The notes under the pieces: generated by a model
What the model saw: the letters and a program-made list of their open reading frames with translations, nothing else
Database searches by the model: none
What the model was told of the DNA's origin: nothing
Part shown: positions 15,161-23,880 of the stretch, in pieces
Numbering within the stretch: the first letter of the stretch is position 1
Layout of the letters: every line of letters begins with the position of its first letter
Position numbers and translations under genes: made by a program
Source: Deltaproteobacteria bacterium
Lineage (GTDB): Bacteria; Desulfobacterota; DSM-4660; Desulfatiglandales; Desulfatiglandaceae
DNA length: 27,933 nt
Reading direction: 5' to 3'
NCBI GenBank assembly: GCA_018644785.1
Contig: JABGPV010000030.1
Location: forward strand, 1 to 27,933

Positions 15161-16933
15161 TCAACCTCTTTTTGGACCCTTTTGACAGCAAAAGTCCCTG
15201 GCCTTATTGAGGATGGCTTTCAAGTTTCGTCGAAGGCCCAAAGGGGGTTTTTCGGAAACGGCAGGTGTGGAAAGGTTGCCGATCTGCAGCGCCAGTTCAG
15301 TATTGTTGAGGTGCAACTGCTGTTGTGTTTGTTGAAGCGCTGCCAGGTGTTGCGTTGTTTCTTCAAGCCGTGTCGCCATAATCGATATATTCAGCCCCTC
15401 TTTATGGGGTTGCATCGGCGGTTCTGCCTGCATTTCAGCGGCTTTTCGATAAGCGGCCCATGCCCGGCCGTCCATATGGGGACGGGCCCGGTCAAAGAGC
15501 ATGGCCCGGGCCTGGTCATAGCGATATTTCATGCGATGGGCAGTTGCCATCCCGGTGGATCCGTAAAACCGGTATTCTGCGGTGGTGTGGTCCAGGTGCT
15601 GAAACGGAAAATGGCGGGAGACCCGAATCCAGAAGTCCCAATCTTCAAAAAGGGTCAAATCCTCTGAAAAGGCCTTGGCCTGTTCCAGGACCTCGCTGGA
15701 AAACAGGACACTCATGATGGGAATATAGTTTTCAAACAAAAGCCTGTCCGGATCAAAGTCGAAATTAAACACCCGTTCTTCTTTCAGGCGGTTGCCGGGG
15801 GTTTCGGGTGAGCCTGAAAAATAGACATTCAGAACATTGCTGTAGGCCACTTTTTCGTGCATCATCTCAAGGTGGTTTACGAGGCACGCCACGTGATCGG
15901 GATAAAACACATCGTCGTCATCCAGAAAATTAAAATATGTTCCCCGTGCCGCCTTTAATCCGCTATTGGCGGCTACCGCTCTTCCCCTGCATTTTTCATG
16001 GCGCACATGGCGGATGGGGATATCCCCGGAGACGGCTTCAAGGACATCGGCAACATCTTGCCCGCCGTCGTTTATCACCACGATTTCCAGGTTGGCGTAG
16101 GTCTGTTGAATGATGGAACCGATGGCATTGGCCAGCAGGTGGGGGCGATCCTTGGTTCGAACGATGATGGATACCAGGGGGCCCGATTCTTCAGGCGCGG
16201 GTGCGAGCCGGTGTGCATGATGCGACAAAATGGCCATGGGTCCGATTTTTTGAATCAACGTAGCATTCTGCCACGAGAATCCCTCGGCGTGGGTTACCCC
16301 TTCCGGGAGGGTCATGCTTCGAAAACGGTTCAACCCCATGGTGATTTCCCCATAGGGCCTTTCTTTGAGCTGACTTTTGTATTGGTTGATGGCCTGATTT
16401 TTTTTGGCCAAAACCGGTGTAATATCGACCAGGGCATTCACGCAGATGGGCTGCCCCACCTCATAAAAGGCCACCTCGAAACTGAAATCTCCGCCTCGAA
16501 CGGCATCACATAACAGAAAACAGGCAGCCCGATGATCCGGGTGTATTTCCAGGGGAGACGGGGTGTATACCAATTGCGGACGATAATCGTTCAGCAGATC
16601 CACCATGCGACCCAGGGCGCCCCGAGCCCCGGCCAGAGACCGGTCTTCGTATGGCCAGAATTCCAACTCAGTCACACCGATGCATCCGCACGCCTTTTCC
16701 GCCTCCTTCTGCCGCAGGGCCATGTAACGGTTTTTTTCAATTTTTCCGGTGGAATCTCCTTTTGCGCCGTTGGTTAAAAAGAGAATTTTTACCGGGTCTC
16801 CCGCTTGGGCGTGAAGCGCCAGGCTGCCGCCGCAACCGAGGGTTTCGTCGTCGGGATGCGGTGCCAGAACCAGCACCCGCCTGCCCGTGGGATCCTTTGT
16901 ATGAAAGGGAATCAGCTTTTCTTCGGTTTGCAT
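15161..16933 (-). CDS. Fusion: PIG-L (LmbE-like) deacetylase and GT2 glycosyltransferase
   Basis: This 590-residue protein has two enzymes in one chain. Residues 18-200 are a PIG-L family zinc-dependent N-deacetylase: VLVLAPHPDDETLGCGG (metal motif HPDD at 26-29) and the distal EIHPDHR (H131, D133, H134). Residues 252-480 are a GT2 domain: LVSIIVRTKDRPHLL, IVVINDGG, AANSG and the DxD region FNFLDDDDV (335-342), later LFEDWDFWIRV. The C-terminus is a coiled coil (about 520-565, rich in Gln and Leu) and a basic tail. A TTG at 16948 would add five residues; the ATG at 16933 starts closer to the conserved region and I prefer it, though neither has a strong ribosome binding site. The pairing suggests deacetylation of an N-acetyl sugar and transfer onto or next to it in the cytoplasm. 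Domain functions are secure, substrates are not. Confidence 0.9.
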   Translation of the reverse strand: MQTEEKLIPFHTKDPTGRRVLVLAPHPDDETLGCGGSLALHAQAGDPVKILFLTNGAKGDSTGKIEKNRYMALRQKEAEKACGCIGVTELEFWPYEDRSLAGARGALGRMVDLLNDYRPQLVYTPSPLEIHPDHRAACFLLCDAVRGGDFSFEVAFYEVGQPICVNALVDITPVLAKKNQAINQYKSQLKERPYGEITMGLNRFRSMTLPEGVTHAEGFSWQNATLIQKIGPMAILSHHAHRLAPAPEESGPLVSIIVRTKDRPHLLANAIGSIIQQTYANLEIVVINDGGQDVADVLEAVSGDIPIRHVRHEKCRGRAVAANSGLKAARGTYFNFLDDDDVFYPDHVACLVNHLEMMHEKVAYSNVLNVYFSGSPETPGNRLKEERVFNFDFDPDRLLFENYIPIMSVLFSSEVLEQAKAFSEDLTLFEDWDFWIRVSRHFPFQHLDHTTAEYRFYGSTGMATAHRMKYRYDQARAMLFDRARPHMDGRAWAAYRKAAEMQAEPPMQPHKEGLNISIMATRLEETTQHLAALQQTQQQLHLNNTELALQIGNLSTPAVSEKPPLGLRRNLKAILNKARDFCCQKGPKRG

Positions 16934-16994
16934 GGCCGGGTCATCCAAAGGAGGTTGTGGTCATTCAAAGAGATAATCGCCATCACCATGACGT

Positions 16995-18104
16995 TCAGTT
17001 GCCTTCATGGACTATCCAGGAGACTTGCTGAAAAGGTGTTCCCAACCGCTTAATGCCCCCCAGGCGCCCGAAATATTGTCCCGGCGACAGCAATTTCCAA
17101 CAGGTTTCGGGGAAACGCATCTCTGGGCCGGCACCGAATCGGGCGGCGGACGGGATCAGATCAGGGTTGGGGCTCCATTCAAAGAGCCATTGTTCTTGAA
17201 AACGCGGTGGGACTTTCAAGGAAAAGGGTGTTTTATAAACAGGCGAACTGAATTTTTTCCGACCCATGGCAGGGCGGGAGAAACGTTCAAGAGCCTTCTT
17301 AAGGTAGGTCTTCCAAGCTTTTTCGTGTTTTTCCAGGAAAAGGGCGTGGGATTTTTCCATAAGGGTTCTTTTTTCCTGCCATTGGCTCTGGCCACATTGA
17401 TCATAATAATGAATGGCGCCGGCCCGGGGTTCGATCAAGAGCCGTAAGCCATGGTTTCTCAGTCGTAGAAAAAGATCCGTGTCTTCATAGTAGAGAAAAA
17501 AACGGGGATCAAAGAGCCCACCGGTTTTTTGAACAGCCGTCCGATCCAGAAACACCAGGCCGCCGGAGAGATTGCTCACCTCCACCGGTTTTTTGGAACG
17601 CCACAATTTGATGGAACGTCTTCGCCACAGGAAACTAATGAATCGATTAATCCAGGCTTCAGAACCCCAGGTTGCCAGAAGGGTCCGGAATTCAAAAAGA
17701 GCGGTGGGATAGGGGGGTGGCAGATGGAAGGTTTGCTCATCATCCCAGAAGAGCTGCGGGGAAACAGCGGCAACATCCCGGCTGGAAAATAGGGTTTTCT
17801 GCAGTTGTTTCAAACAACCCGGGAGCAACCGGGCATCCGGGTTAATGAGCAGAATTCCGTCGCTTTCAAATTCCCTAAAGGCCTGGTTGCACGCAAACCC
17901 GAACCCCATATTGTGGGCGTTTACCCGTAAAACCACCGATGAAGGGAGATTTGATCGAAGCTTATGGCCCTCGTCCGGATCACTGCTGTTGTCCACCACC
18001 ACCACGCTGATCGGCCCGGAAGATTCGGATTCCAAAACCGATTTCACCGCCTGTAATGTCAGCGCAAAACTCTTATAATTGACAATAATTGCGAGGGTTC
18101 TCAA
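16995..18104 (-). CDS. GT2 glycosyltransferase, rhamnosyltransferase-like
   Basis: The protein has 369 residues and a GT-A fold: LAIIVNYKSFALTLQAVKSV, VVVVDNSSDPDEG (34-46), NMGFGFACNQAF (65-76), the LLINPDARLLPG donor-site segment (85-96), GGLVFLDR and FLYYEDTDLFLRLR with the catalytic acidic cluster. This is the WbbL/RfbF-like pattern common in O-antigen assembly. Residues beyond about 250 are basic and lack motifs. The start is weak: TTG at 18104 is followed at once by the conserved first strand, and no ATG is available in frame. A good AGGGAAG lies 15 bases upstream, which would better fit an ATT codon at 18113. It is 24 bases downstream of wzt. Confidence 0.9.
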   Translation of the reverse strand: MRTLAIIVNYKSFALTLQAVKSVLESESSGPISVVVVDNSSDPDEGHKLRSNLPSSVVLRVNAHNMGFGFACNQAFREFESDGILLINPDARLLPGCLKQLQKTLFSSRDVAAVSPQLFWDDEQTFHLPPPYPTALFEFRTLLATWGSEAWINRFISFLWRRRSIKLWRSKKPVEVSNLSGGLVFLDRTAVQKTGGLFDPRFFLYYEDTDLFLRLRNHGLRLLIEPRAGAIHYYDQCGQSQWQEKRTLMEKSHALFLEKHEKAWKTYLKKALERFSRPAMGRKKFSSPVYKTPFSLKVPPRFQEQWLFEWSPNPDLIPSAARFGAGPEMRFPETCWKLLSPGQYFGRLGGIKRLGTPFQQVSWIVHEGN

Positions 18105-18128
18105 ATCAGAAACAATATTCTTCCCTGT

Positions 18129-19313
18129 TTAAGGCGTTTTCCAGGAATGGGGCATCCACATCATGCCGATTTCAGGGTGGTCACTTTCGATCACAAAAGG
18201 GCCATGGGTCATTCGATCGATCTCGCGCATGGCATGTTCATCGCCGACCCGCACCCTTATCCGGTAATTGCCACCCAGAATGGGTATGGATGGAATAACC
18301 AGCTCAATTGTCTGTTCACCGGAAAAAATGATGGGATCCATACCGGACATTTTGGTGGTGGTTTCAAAGACTTGGACGTCGTCTGAAAATCCGAATCCGA
18401 CGGCCAGATGGCCCTTAATGGGCGGACCGACCCGTCGGGTCTTCACCTGAACAACAAGGGTCTGGAATTGATGGATATGGGTCATGGATTTATTTTCTTC
18501 ATCCAGCAGGTGAACCTCTCCGATCAGGATATCGGGCATGTGCGATTCAGCTGGTGCCGATGGCGTATTGACGGAACCGGGCACATCTTCTTCCAGATAG
18601 GTCAGATAGGACGAAACCACTGAAGATGTTTTTCCGTAGCCGCACAGCCGCCCGTTTTTCAACCACAGGGTGCGGGAACACAATTCGTTGATCATATACA
18701 TACTGTGAGTACAGATAATGAGCGTCTTGTTGGCTTTTCTGAAATTCATCATTCGGTCCACGCATTTTTGTTGAAACCGCTGATCCCCGACGCTGAGGGC
18801 CTCATCAATAATCAGGATCTGAGGGTCCACACTGGTTGCAATGGAAAATGCCAGACGCACATACATTCCCGACGAATAGGTCTTGACGGGACGGTCGATG
18901 GCATGCTCCAATTCGGAAAACGCGATAATGGCCTCTTCACGGTCCCGGATCTCTTTTTCTTTCAATCCCAGAAGCGCTGCATTCAGATAGATATTTTGTC
19001 GGCCGCTGAACTCAGGATGAAACCCTGACCCCAGTTCCAGAAGGGCTGCTATTCTGCCCCGTTTGACCATTCGGCCCGAAGTGGGCCGGGCGGTGCCGGC
19101 CAGTATTTTCAGCAGGGTAGATTTTCCGGCGCCGTTTTCACCGATGATCCCCAGAGTGCCGCCTTCGGGGACTTCAAAAGAGACATCCGACAGGGCTTCT
19201 ACCAGATCATGGCAGGGCTTTCGAAGAACCGCTTCCTTAAGCCGGTCAAAGGGCTTTAAATAGACCTGGTAATTTTTCGTCAGGTTGTGAGCCTCAATGG
19301 CGTTCAAATGCAC
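18129..19313 (-). CDS. wzt: Polysaccharide ABC exporter ATPase with C-terminal carbohydrate-binding-type domain
   Basis: This 394-residue protein powers export of a lipid-linked polysaccharide across the inner membrane with Wzm. Its nucleotide-binding domain (1-245) has Walker A GENGAGKST (58-66), the signature YSSGM (146-150), Walker B ILIIDEALSVGD (166-177) and the switch His in CTHS (H203). Residues 255-394 are a beta-rich extension (DILIGEVHLL, GGNYRIRVRVGDEHA) typical of Wzt C-terminal domains, which in E. coli O9a-type systems bind the modified non-reducing end of the glycan. The extension therefore predicts a terminal modification on this polymer. The start is GTG at 19313 with GGGGAG just upstream. 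It is 29 bases after wzm. Confidence 0.95.
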   Translation of the reverse strand: MHLNAIEAHNLTKNYQVYLKPFDRLKEAVLRKPCHDLVEALSDVSFEVPEGGTLGIIGENGAGKSTLLKILAGTARPTSGRMVKRGRIAALLELGSGFHPEFSGRQNIYLNAALLGLKEKEIRDREEAIIAFSELEHAIDRPVKTYSSGMYVRLAFSIATSVDPQILIIDEALSVGDQRFQQKCVDRMMNFRKANKTLIICTHSMYMINELCSRTLWLKNGRLCGYGKTSSVVSSYLTYLEEDVPGSVNTPSAPAESHMPDILIGEVHLLDEENKSMTHIHQFQTLVVQVKTRRVGPPIKGHLAVGFGFSDDVQVFETTTKMSGMDPIIFSGEQTIELVIPSIPILGGNYRIRVRVGDEHAMREIDRMTHGPFVIESDHPEIGMMWMPHSWKTP

Positions 19314-19342
19314 AACTCCCCGATTTTGTGCGCCCCACGCCC

Positions 19343-20152
19343 TTACAAGACGTCCGCAAAGGCGTATTTTGATCGTTCAAAAAAAATGACGCTACCCACA
19401 AAACAGCACAAGGTCAACACAATGGCATAGGCCAGCATGGTAAAGGAAATAAAATGATGCAGCAGCACTTGATGATACAACTCGATAAAAGGATACATGG
19501 GATTTATTTTGATGACCCACTGCAGCTTCTCCGGCACCATGGACAAGGGGTAGATAATGGGCGTCAGAAAAAACCACAATGAGAGGGCGGTCCCGATAAA
19601 TTGCTTGATGTCCCTTAAAAAAACGGACAGGCTGCCAATCAGGCATACCATGCCCAATGTAAACACCATATGGGTAATTACCACCAGGGGAAGCCACATC
19701 CAGGCCATATGGAAATACCCTTTGAACATCAAATAAGCCAGAAACATTCCAAAACCGAGGCCGTTTAGGAGGAAAGGGACGATAACCCCTGACAAGGGAA
19801 GAATTTCCAGAGGGAACGCCACCTTGGTAATGAGGTTGGCCCGGCTTAGCAAAGTATCGGTGGCGCTGCTCAGGGCCTCTGAAAAAGCGGTCCACGGGAG
19901 AAGCCCCGTCAGAAAGTACACAACGAAACAGTCGGTGCCCGTTTCCATGGGCTTCATTCGGATCTTGAAAATTATTGAGAACACAAAGACGTAGATGAGC
20001 AGATTGGCCAGAGGCGTCAGCAGGCTCCACACAAATCCCCCGATGGATCCGGCAAAACGCCCTTTGATTTCGTTTCGCACAAACCCCCAGAAAAGGGTTT
20101 TGTGGTGAATGGGGATTTCAAACCAGCGTTTGATAAGGGGAAATATATACAT
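19343..20152 (-). CDS. wzm: Polysaccharide ABC exporter permease (ABC-2 type)
   Basis: This 269-residue inner-membrane protein is of normal length for the family and has about six hydrophobic helices. The N-terminal LFWGFVRNEIKGRFAGS segment before the first helix and the LLPWTAFSEALSSATDTLLS stretch are characteristic of Wzm/TagG/KpsM-type permeases. It pairs with the adjacent Wzt to move the completed glycan-lipid. The ATG at 20152 lies 50 bases after the gspD stop. No terminator is evident in between (only a 5-base-pair hairpin without a T-run), so it may be read through from the secretion operon. Its ribosome binding site is not recognisable. Confidence 0.93.
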   Translation of the reverse strand: MYIFPLIKRWFEIPIHHKTLFWGFVRNEIKGRFAGSIGGFVWSLLTPLANLLIYVFVFSIIFKIRMKPMETGTDCFVVYFLTGLLPWTAFSEALSSATDTLLSRANLITKVAFPLEILPLSGVIVPFLLNGLGFGMFLAYLMFKGYFHMAWMWLPLVVITHMVFTLGMVCLIGSLSVFLRDIKQFIGTALSLWFFLTPIIYPLSMVPEKLQWVIKINPMYPFIELYHQVLLHHFISFTMLAYAIVLTLCCFVGSVIFFERSKYAFADVL

Positions 20153-20202
20153 GGTTGGTTCTAAAAAATAAGGGGGGGCACTAAACCTTTTGAAAGGTGT
20201 TT

Positions 20203-22458
20203 CTATTGCTGCGGATAAAACTGCTTCATCACACTCTGCACTTTTTGCTTGAACTCATTGGTCATGGCTTCCACATCGTCCATGTCGTCCACCACCCGGG
20301 GCGTAATCAGGACGATCAGTTCAATTTTCTCCGTTTCTTTCGACCAACTGCCGGTCAGATATTTAATTACCGGTACATCGATCAAACAGGGAAGTCCCCT
20401 GGTTTCTTCCCTTTCCCGGTCCCGGATCAACCCGCCGATGGCAACGGTCTGACCGTGTCCCACGGTAAGGGTGGTTTTGACCACCCGCTTGGAAAAAACC
20501 GGGTATTCGTTACCCTCTTTTCCCACATTAATGTTACCGTCGTAATTGCTTACCTCCTCGCTTATATCCATGGTCACCAACCCCCGCTCGTTGATGTGGG
20601 GCGTAACCGAAAGTATCACACCCGTGTCCCGGTACTCTATGGTGGTTTCACTGATGGTAGACCCACTGGATACGTTCGTTGTACCGCTTGCCAGGGGAAT
20701 TTCCTGCGATACATCAATTTTGGCCTCCTGATTGTCGGAAGCGAGTACATGGGGGGATGAAATAACATTCAACCTGCCTTTTGTTGCCAACGCGTTCAAC
20801 TCAGCATACCATTTGTTGGTTACCCCAATGGAATATTTAAGCCCGCCTGCGCCCACGGTGGCCATGAAACCGGCACCCAGGGCGCCGGCACCTTGACCCA
20901 GTGCGTATTCAACCCCGAACTTGGTGGATGAATCGAGCTTTATTTCAGCGATGGTCGCCTGGATCAACACCTGGCGCGGCATGATATCGAGCTTTTTCAG
21001 TATTCCCTGGATGATTTTGTAATCGGCAGGTGTCGATTCGATAATGAGCGCATTCCGAATCTCATCCGGTGTGATGGTCATTTCACCCATGAGGGTGCTG
21101 GAGCCTTCTCCGGGGTTGCCGGACGTCTTTTTGCCCACAGTACTTTTTTGAGTGGATTTCCCGGCTTTCTCGGCCTTTTTTTCCGCTTTTTTCTCCGCCA
21201 TTTTTGCTTTGGAGAAGGGATTCCCGGGTATCTCCGATGCGCCACCGGCGTTTTTCTTCTCCTGTTCCTGGGTCTCTTTGCCGGTCAACACATCGTTTAA
21301 CAGGGTCGCCAGTTCATTGGCCCCGCCGTTTTTGACAAAATAAATATAAATTCTGGCCGCCACTGTTTCATCCACAATGTCGATTTGATGCACCAACTCT
21401 TCAATTTTATCAAAAACCTCAGGCGTTGTGCTGACCGCCAAGAGCGTATTCAAACGCTCCAGGGCAATAAATTTCACCATCTCGCCGGAACTCCCGGCAT
21501 AGGAAGCGGTAAATTCGTTTACAATACCGGCAACTTCCTCTGCCCCCAGATACTCCAGTGGGAAAAATCGATAGTACACCCGATCCAGCAAATTCACATC
21601 AAAGGTTCCCATAAGCTGCAGAATCTTCAAAATATTGGACCCCTTATCCACCACCACCAGAGTATTGGTGGGCACGCTGGCCACAATGGTCCCGCCTGAA
21701 GAAAGAAAGGGGGTGATCAGTTTGGTCATCTCCTGGGTGGAAATATATTTGAGGGGAATAATTTGAATGATCACCCGGTTCATGGGGGGAACATCTTTCT
21801 GGCCCAGTGTAAACACGGTGTCCATGGGCATTCGGGGGGCATCCTTCATGGGGACAATTTTGTAAAGGCTACCTTCTTTCATGGCGGTCAATCCGTTTAA
21901 CGCTAGAATCTGAGAAAAAACGGGAAAAAGATCGGTTTTTTTAAGCTTTCGGGCTGTGTGAATGGTCACTTTCCCCTGAATGCCGGGATCAACGATATAA
22001 TTGATTTCGAGCAGTTCCGCCATGGTTTTGATGACTTCGTAGAGGTCTGCGTCATCAAAGTTGAAAATAATCTGTCCTTCCGCTTCAGGCCCATCATTTG
22101 CGAGTGAGGAAGTTTGCCTGATACGCCTTCTTGGAGAATATCTTTTTTTGTATTGGGTAGCGGGGGACTCATATGGGCCCGTGGAAGAAATCCTTGATGC
22201 CCTCCCTGGTGCTGAAGAAGCTACTTCCACTGCCGAAGCCGTTAAAGTGGGTTCCCGGGGTTCATCCGATGTTTCCGTAGGCCGCTGCGCTTTTTCAAGA
22301 TTTCTCTCCGAATCCTCAAGAATTCCCGCTTCAAGAGGGGCTTTGTCTTTTGCTATTTCCCGAGTAGTTGGGGCTTTACTCGCACAACCGGCATAAAGAA
22401 GGACCGCCCCCATGAGCATGCCCATCAAAAAGATCGTTTTCACCAGATATTTTCGCAT
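20203..22458 (-). CDS. gspD: Type II secretion secretin GspD, probably a lipoprotein
   Basis: This 751-residue protein forms the outer-membrane channel of the T2SS. A signal peptide ends in LLYAGC (C25), a lipobox-like site with Tyr at -3. A low-complexity linker (26-127) leads to the N0 domain (IIFNFDDADLYEVIKTMAEL, from about 130), N1 (from about 228), N2 (from about 295) and N3 (from about 366). N3 carries a 65-residue insertion rich in Lys, Ala and Glu (about 394-460). The secretin core (about 495-735) has QVLIQATIAEI, VGAGGLKYSIG, the beta-barrel strands and VAIGGLIRDRE. It ends soon after the core, with no S domain. AAGG 8 bases before the ATG is the ribosome binding site. It is the last gsp gene here and follows gspC by 30 bases. 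Confidence 0.96.
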   Translation of the reverse strand: MRKYLVKTIFLMGMLMGAVLLYAGCASKAPTTREIAKDKAPLEAGILEDSERNLEKAQRPTETSDEPREPTLTASAVEVASSAPGRASRISSTGPYESPATQYKKRYSPRRRIRQTSSLANDGPEAEGQIIFNFDDADLYEVIKTMAELLEINYIVDPGIQGKVTIHTARKLKKTDLFPVFSQILALNGLTAMKEGSLYKIVPMKDAPRMPMDTVFTLGQKDVPPMNRVIIQIIPLKYISTQEMTKLITPFLSSGGTIVASVPTNTLVVVDKGSNILKILQLMGTFDVNLLDRVYYRFFPLEYLGAEEVAGIVNEFTASYAGSSGEMVKFIALERLNTLLAVSTTPEVFDKIEELVHQIDIVDETVAARIYIYFVKNGGANELATLLNDVLTGKETQEQEKKNAGGASEIPGNPFSKAKMAEKKAEKKAEKAGKSTQKSTVGKKTSGNPGEGSSTLMGEMTITPDEIRNALIIESTPADYKIIQGILKKLDIMPRQVLIQATIAEIKLDSSTKFGVEYALGQGAGALGAGFMATVGAGGLKYSIGVTNKWYAELNALATKGRLNVISSPHVLASDNQEAKIDVSQEIPLASGTTNVSSGSTISETTIEYRDTGVILSVTPHINERGLVTMDISEEVSNYDGNINVGKEGNEYPVFSKRVVKTTLTVGHGQTVAIGGLIRDREREETRGLPCLIDVPVIKYLTGSWSKETEKIELIVLITPRVVDDMDDVEAMTNEFKQKVQSVMKQFYPQQ

Positions 22459-22488
22459 GTGGTTACCTTGCTTTTCTCCGTCAATTCC

Positions 22489-23277
22489 TTATTTTTGACT
22501 TTTCCGCGTTTTTGTGACAGAAGCGCCGGAGGCCTCTTTTTTAGTCGGCAACGGAATGGTCGGTTGTCCTTTTTTAGTCATAACCGGTGATTTCACGGGC
22601 ACTTTTGATCCGGCTTTGGGCTTTACGGAAAAACCCACCACGTTAGGGCCCGTTTTGGGTTTTTCAGGCCCGCGCTTTTTGAGGTTTTCTTTGTCATACA
22701 ACAACAAATCATACGATTGCTCTCCGGCTTTCAACACGACCCTGTCGGGTTTAATGGATACCACCTTGAAATCGCCCAGGGCATCGCCGGCTTTGACCCA
22801 TTGGGTCTGTTTGACCGTCAGGCGCTTTATGTTTCGTCTTGTATTTTTCGGGATTGCGGTTTTCCTACCCTTGAGAACGGACTTTGCAACCGGGTGAGAC
22901 ACGAGCGCTTCAGCAGAATCATCCGTAATGACCAAACCATAAAGGGTTAAATTGCTGAAATACTGCTTCATGTTTTTTTGTTCAGCGGTACTCAGCTTTT
23001 TTGATTTTTGATCCGGCTTTGGTGCTCCCAGGATGGTCTCGGTCCGATCAGGATGAAAAAGATTTAAGGTTATCAAAGCATCGTATTTCGTTTCAGGGGG
23101 AATCTTCCTTTCATATGGCGCTGCCACAGGTTTTGGGGTTTTCCGGACGAGGTTGCCCGCTATTTCCGGAGTTTTATCTCCGGTGTTTCTCTGAAACCAA
23201 ACCCCGTATGCTTTAACACCAAAAAAAGCGAACAAAAGCAACAGTATGACATTGATAAGCCATATCCTTGAAAACAT
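22489..23277 (-). CDS. gspC: GspC-like inner-membrane clamp protein (HR domain, no PDZ)
   Basis: The protein has 262 residues: a short cytoplasmic end, one transmembrane helix (about 5-24), a linker, the motif LITLNLFHPDR, and a homology-region (HR) domain about 110-205 (LYGLVITDDSAEALV, then WVKAGDALGDFKVVSIKPDRVVLKAG). GspC links the inner-membrane platform to the N0 domain of GspD. Instead of a PDZ or coiled-coil domain, the C-terminus is a 55-residue Lys/Pro-rich tail, so the protein is closer to short GspC or PilP-like forms. The position directly before gspD supports the name. Confidence 0.85.
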   Translation of the reverse strand: MFSRIWLINVILLLLFAFFGVKAYGVWFQRNTGDKTPEIAGNLVRKTPKPVAAPYERKIPPETKYDALITLNLFHPDRTETILGAPKPDQKSKKLSTAEQKNMKQYFSNLTLYGLVITDDSAEALVSHPVAKSVLKGRKTAIPKNTRRNIKRLTVKQTQWVKAGDALGDFKVVSIKPDRVVLKAGEQSYDLLLYDKENLKKRGPEKPKTGPNVVGFSVKPKAGSKVPVKSPVMTKKGQPTIPLPTKKEASGASVTKTRKSQK

Positions 23278-23307
23278 CCTGCCAGCCTTTCTATTTTATG
23301 GGATCAT

Positions 23308-23880
23308 TCACCTTTTCAAAAAACCGTTGATCGTAATATTGGCGGTGATGTTTTCCAACTGCGCGCTTTTAGTGTTTCGGTTCCGTCTTAGCCTGACACT
23401 AATTTGCACTTTCTGCACTGTCAAGTATTTTGGAGAGGCCCTAATCCGGTACAGGAACTCCTTCAATTGTTTGATGACACCTTTAGCAACAAATTCAACC
23501 GGTATACTCAAATAGAGGCCATCATCAACATCCTTCGGTTTGAGAACCCGAATACTCTTGATCTCCATTTGACTTTTTTTCGCCATCTCACGGATAACTT
23601 TTTGGATGTCTGCAGCAGCCAATGCGGGCGTTTTGCCGGTTAGCAGCCCTGATTCTGCCTGCGTCATAATTGTTTTGGTAAAGGCGACCCTTTTTTCCAG
23701 ATCACCGGCGGATTGAAGCATCTTCTGGTGTTTGATAAGCTGTTTTTTCTTTATGGCAATCGTGTCGTCTGCAGCAAGAATATCCTGTATTTGCGGCCAC
23801 ATTCTATAGATTGCCCCCGCAATTAGAAGAAAGGCCATGGCCATCAAGAAATATTTTCTTTTTTTGTCTATTTTTTTCAT
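23308..23880 (-). CDS. gspM: GspM / PilO-like inner-membrane protein
   Basis: The protein has 190 residues: a basic cytoplasmic end, one transmembrane helix (about 11-30), a coiled-coil segment (LIKHQKMLQSAGDLEKRVAF) and a ferredoxin-like periplasmic domain (VEFVAKGVIKQLKEFLYRI, then YLTVQKVQISVRL). This is the fold order of GspM and PilO, which dimerise with GspL/PilN. The ATG overlaps the gspL stop (ATGA), implying translational coupling. Its length and sequence are nearer to the PilO-like GspM type than to the enterobacterial form. Confidence 0.85.
   Translation of the reverse strand: MKKIDKKRKYFLMAMAFLLIAGAIYRMWPQIQDILAADDTIAIKKKQLIKHQKMLQSAGDLEKRVAFTKTIMTQAESGLLTGKTPALAAADIQKVIREMAKKSQMEIKSIRVLKPKDVDDGLYLSIPVEFVAKGVIKQLKEFLYRIRASPKYLTVQKVQISVRLRRNRNTKSAQLENITANITINGFLKR

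Noticed and set aside
19392..20030. 212-codon minus-strand ORF
   Set aside because: It is a frame-shifted shadow of wzm; the other frame has clear membrane helices and family motifs.
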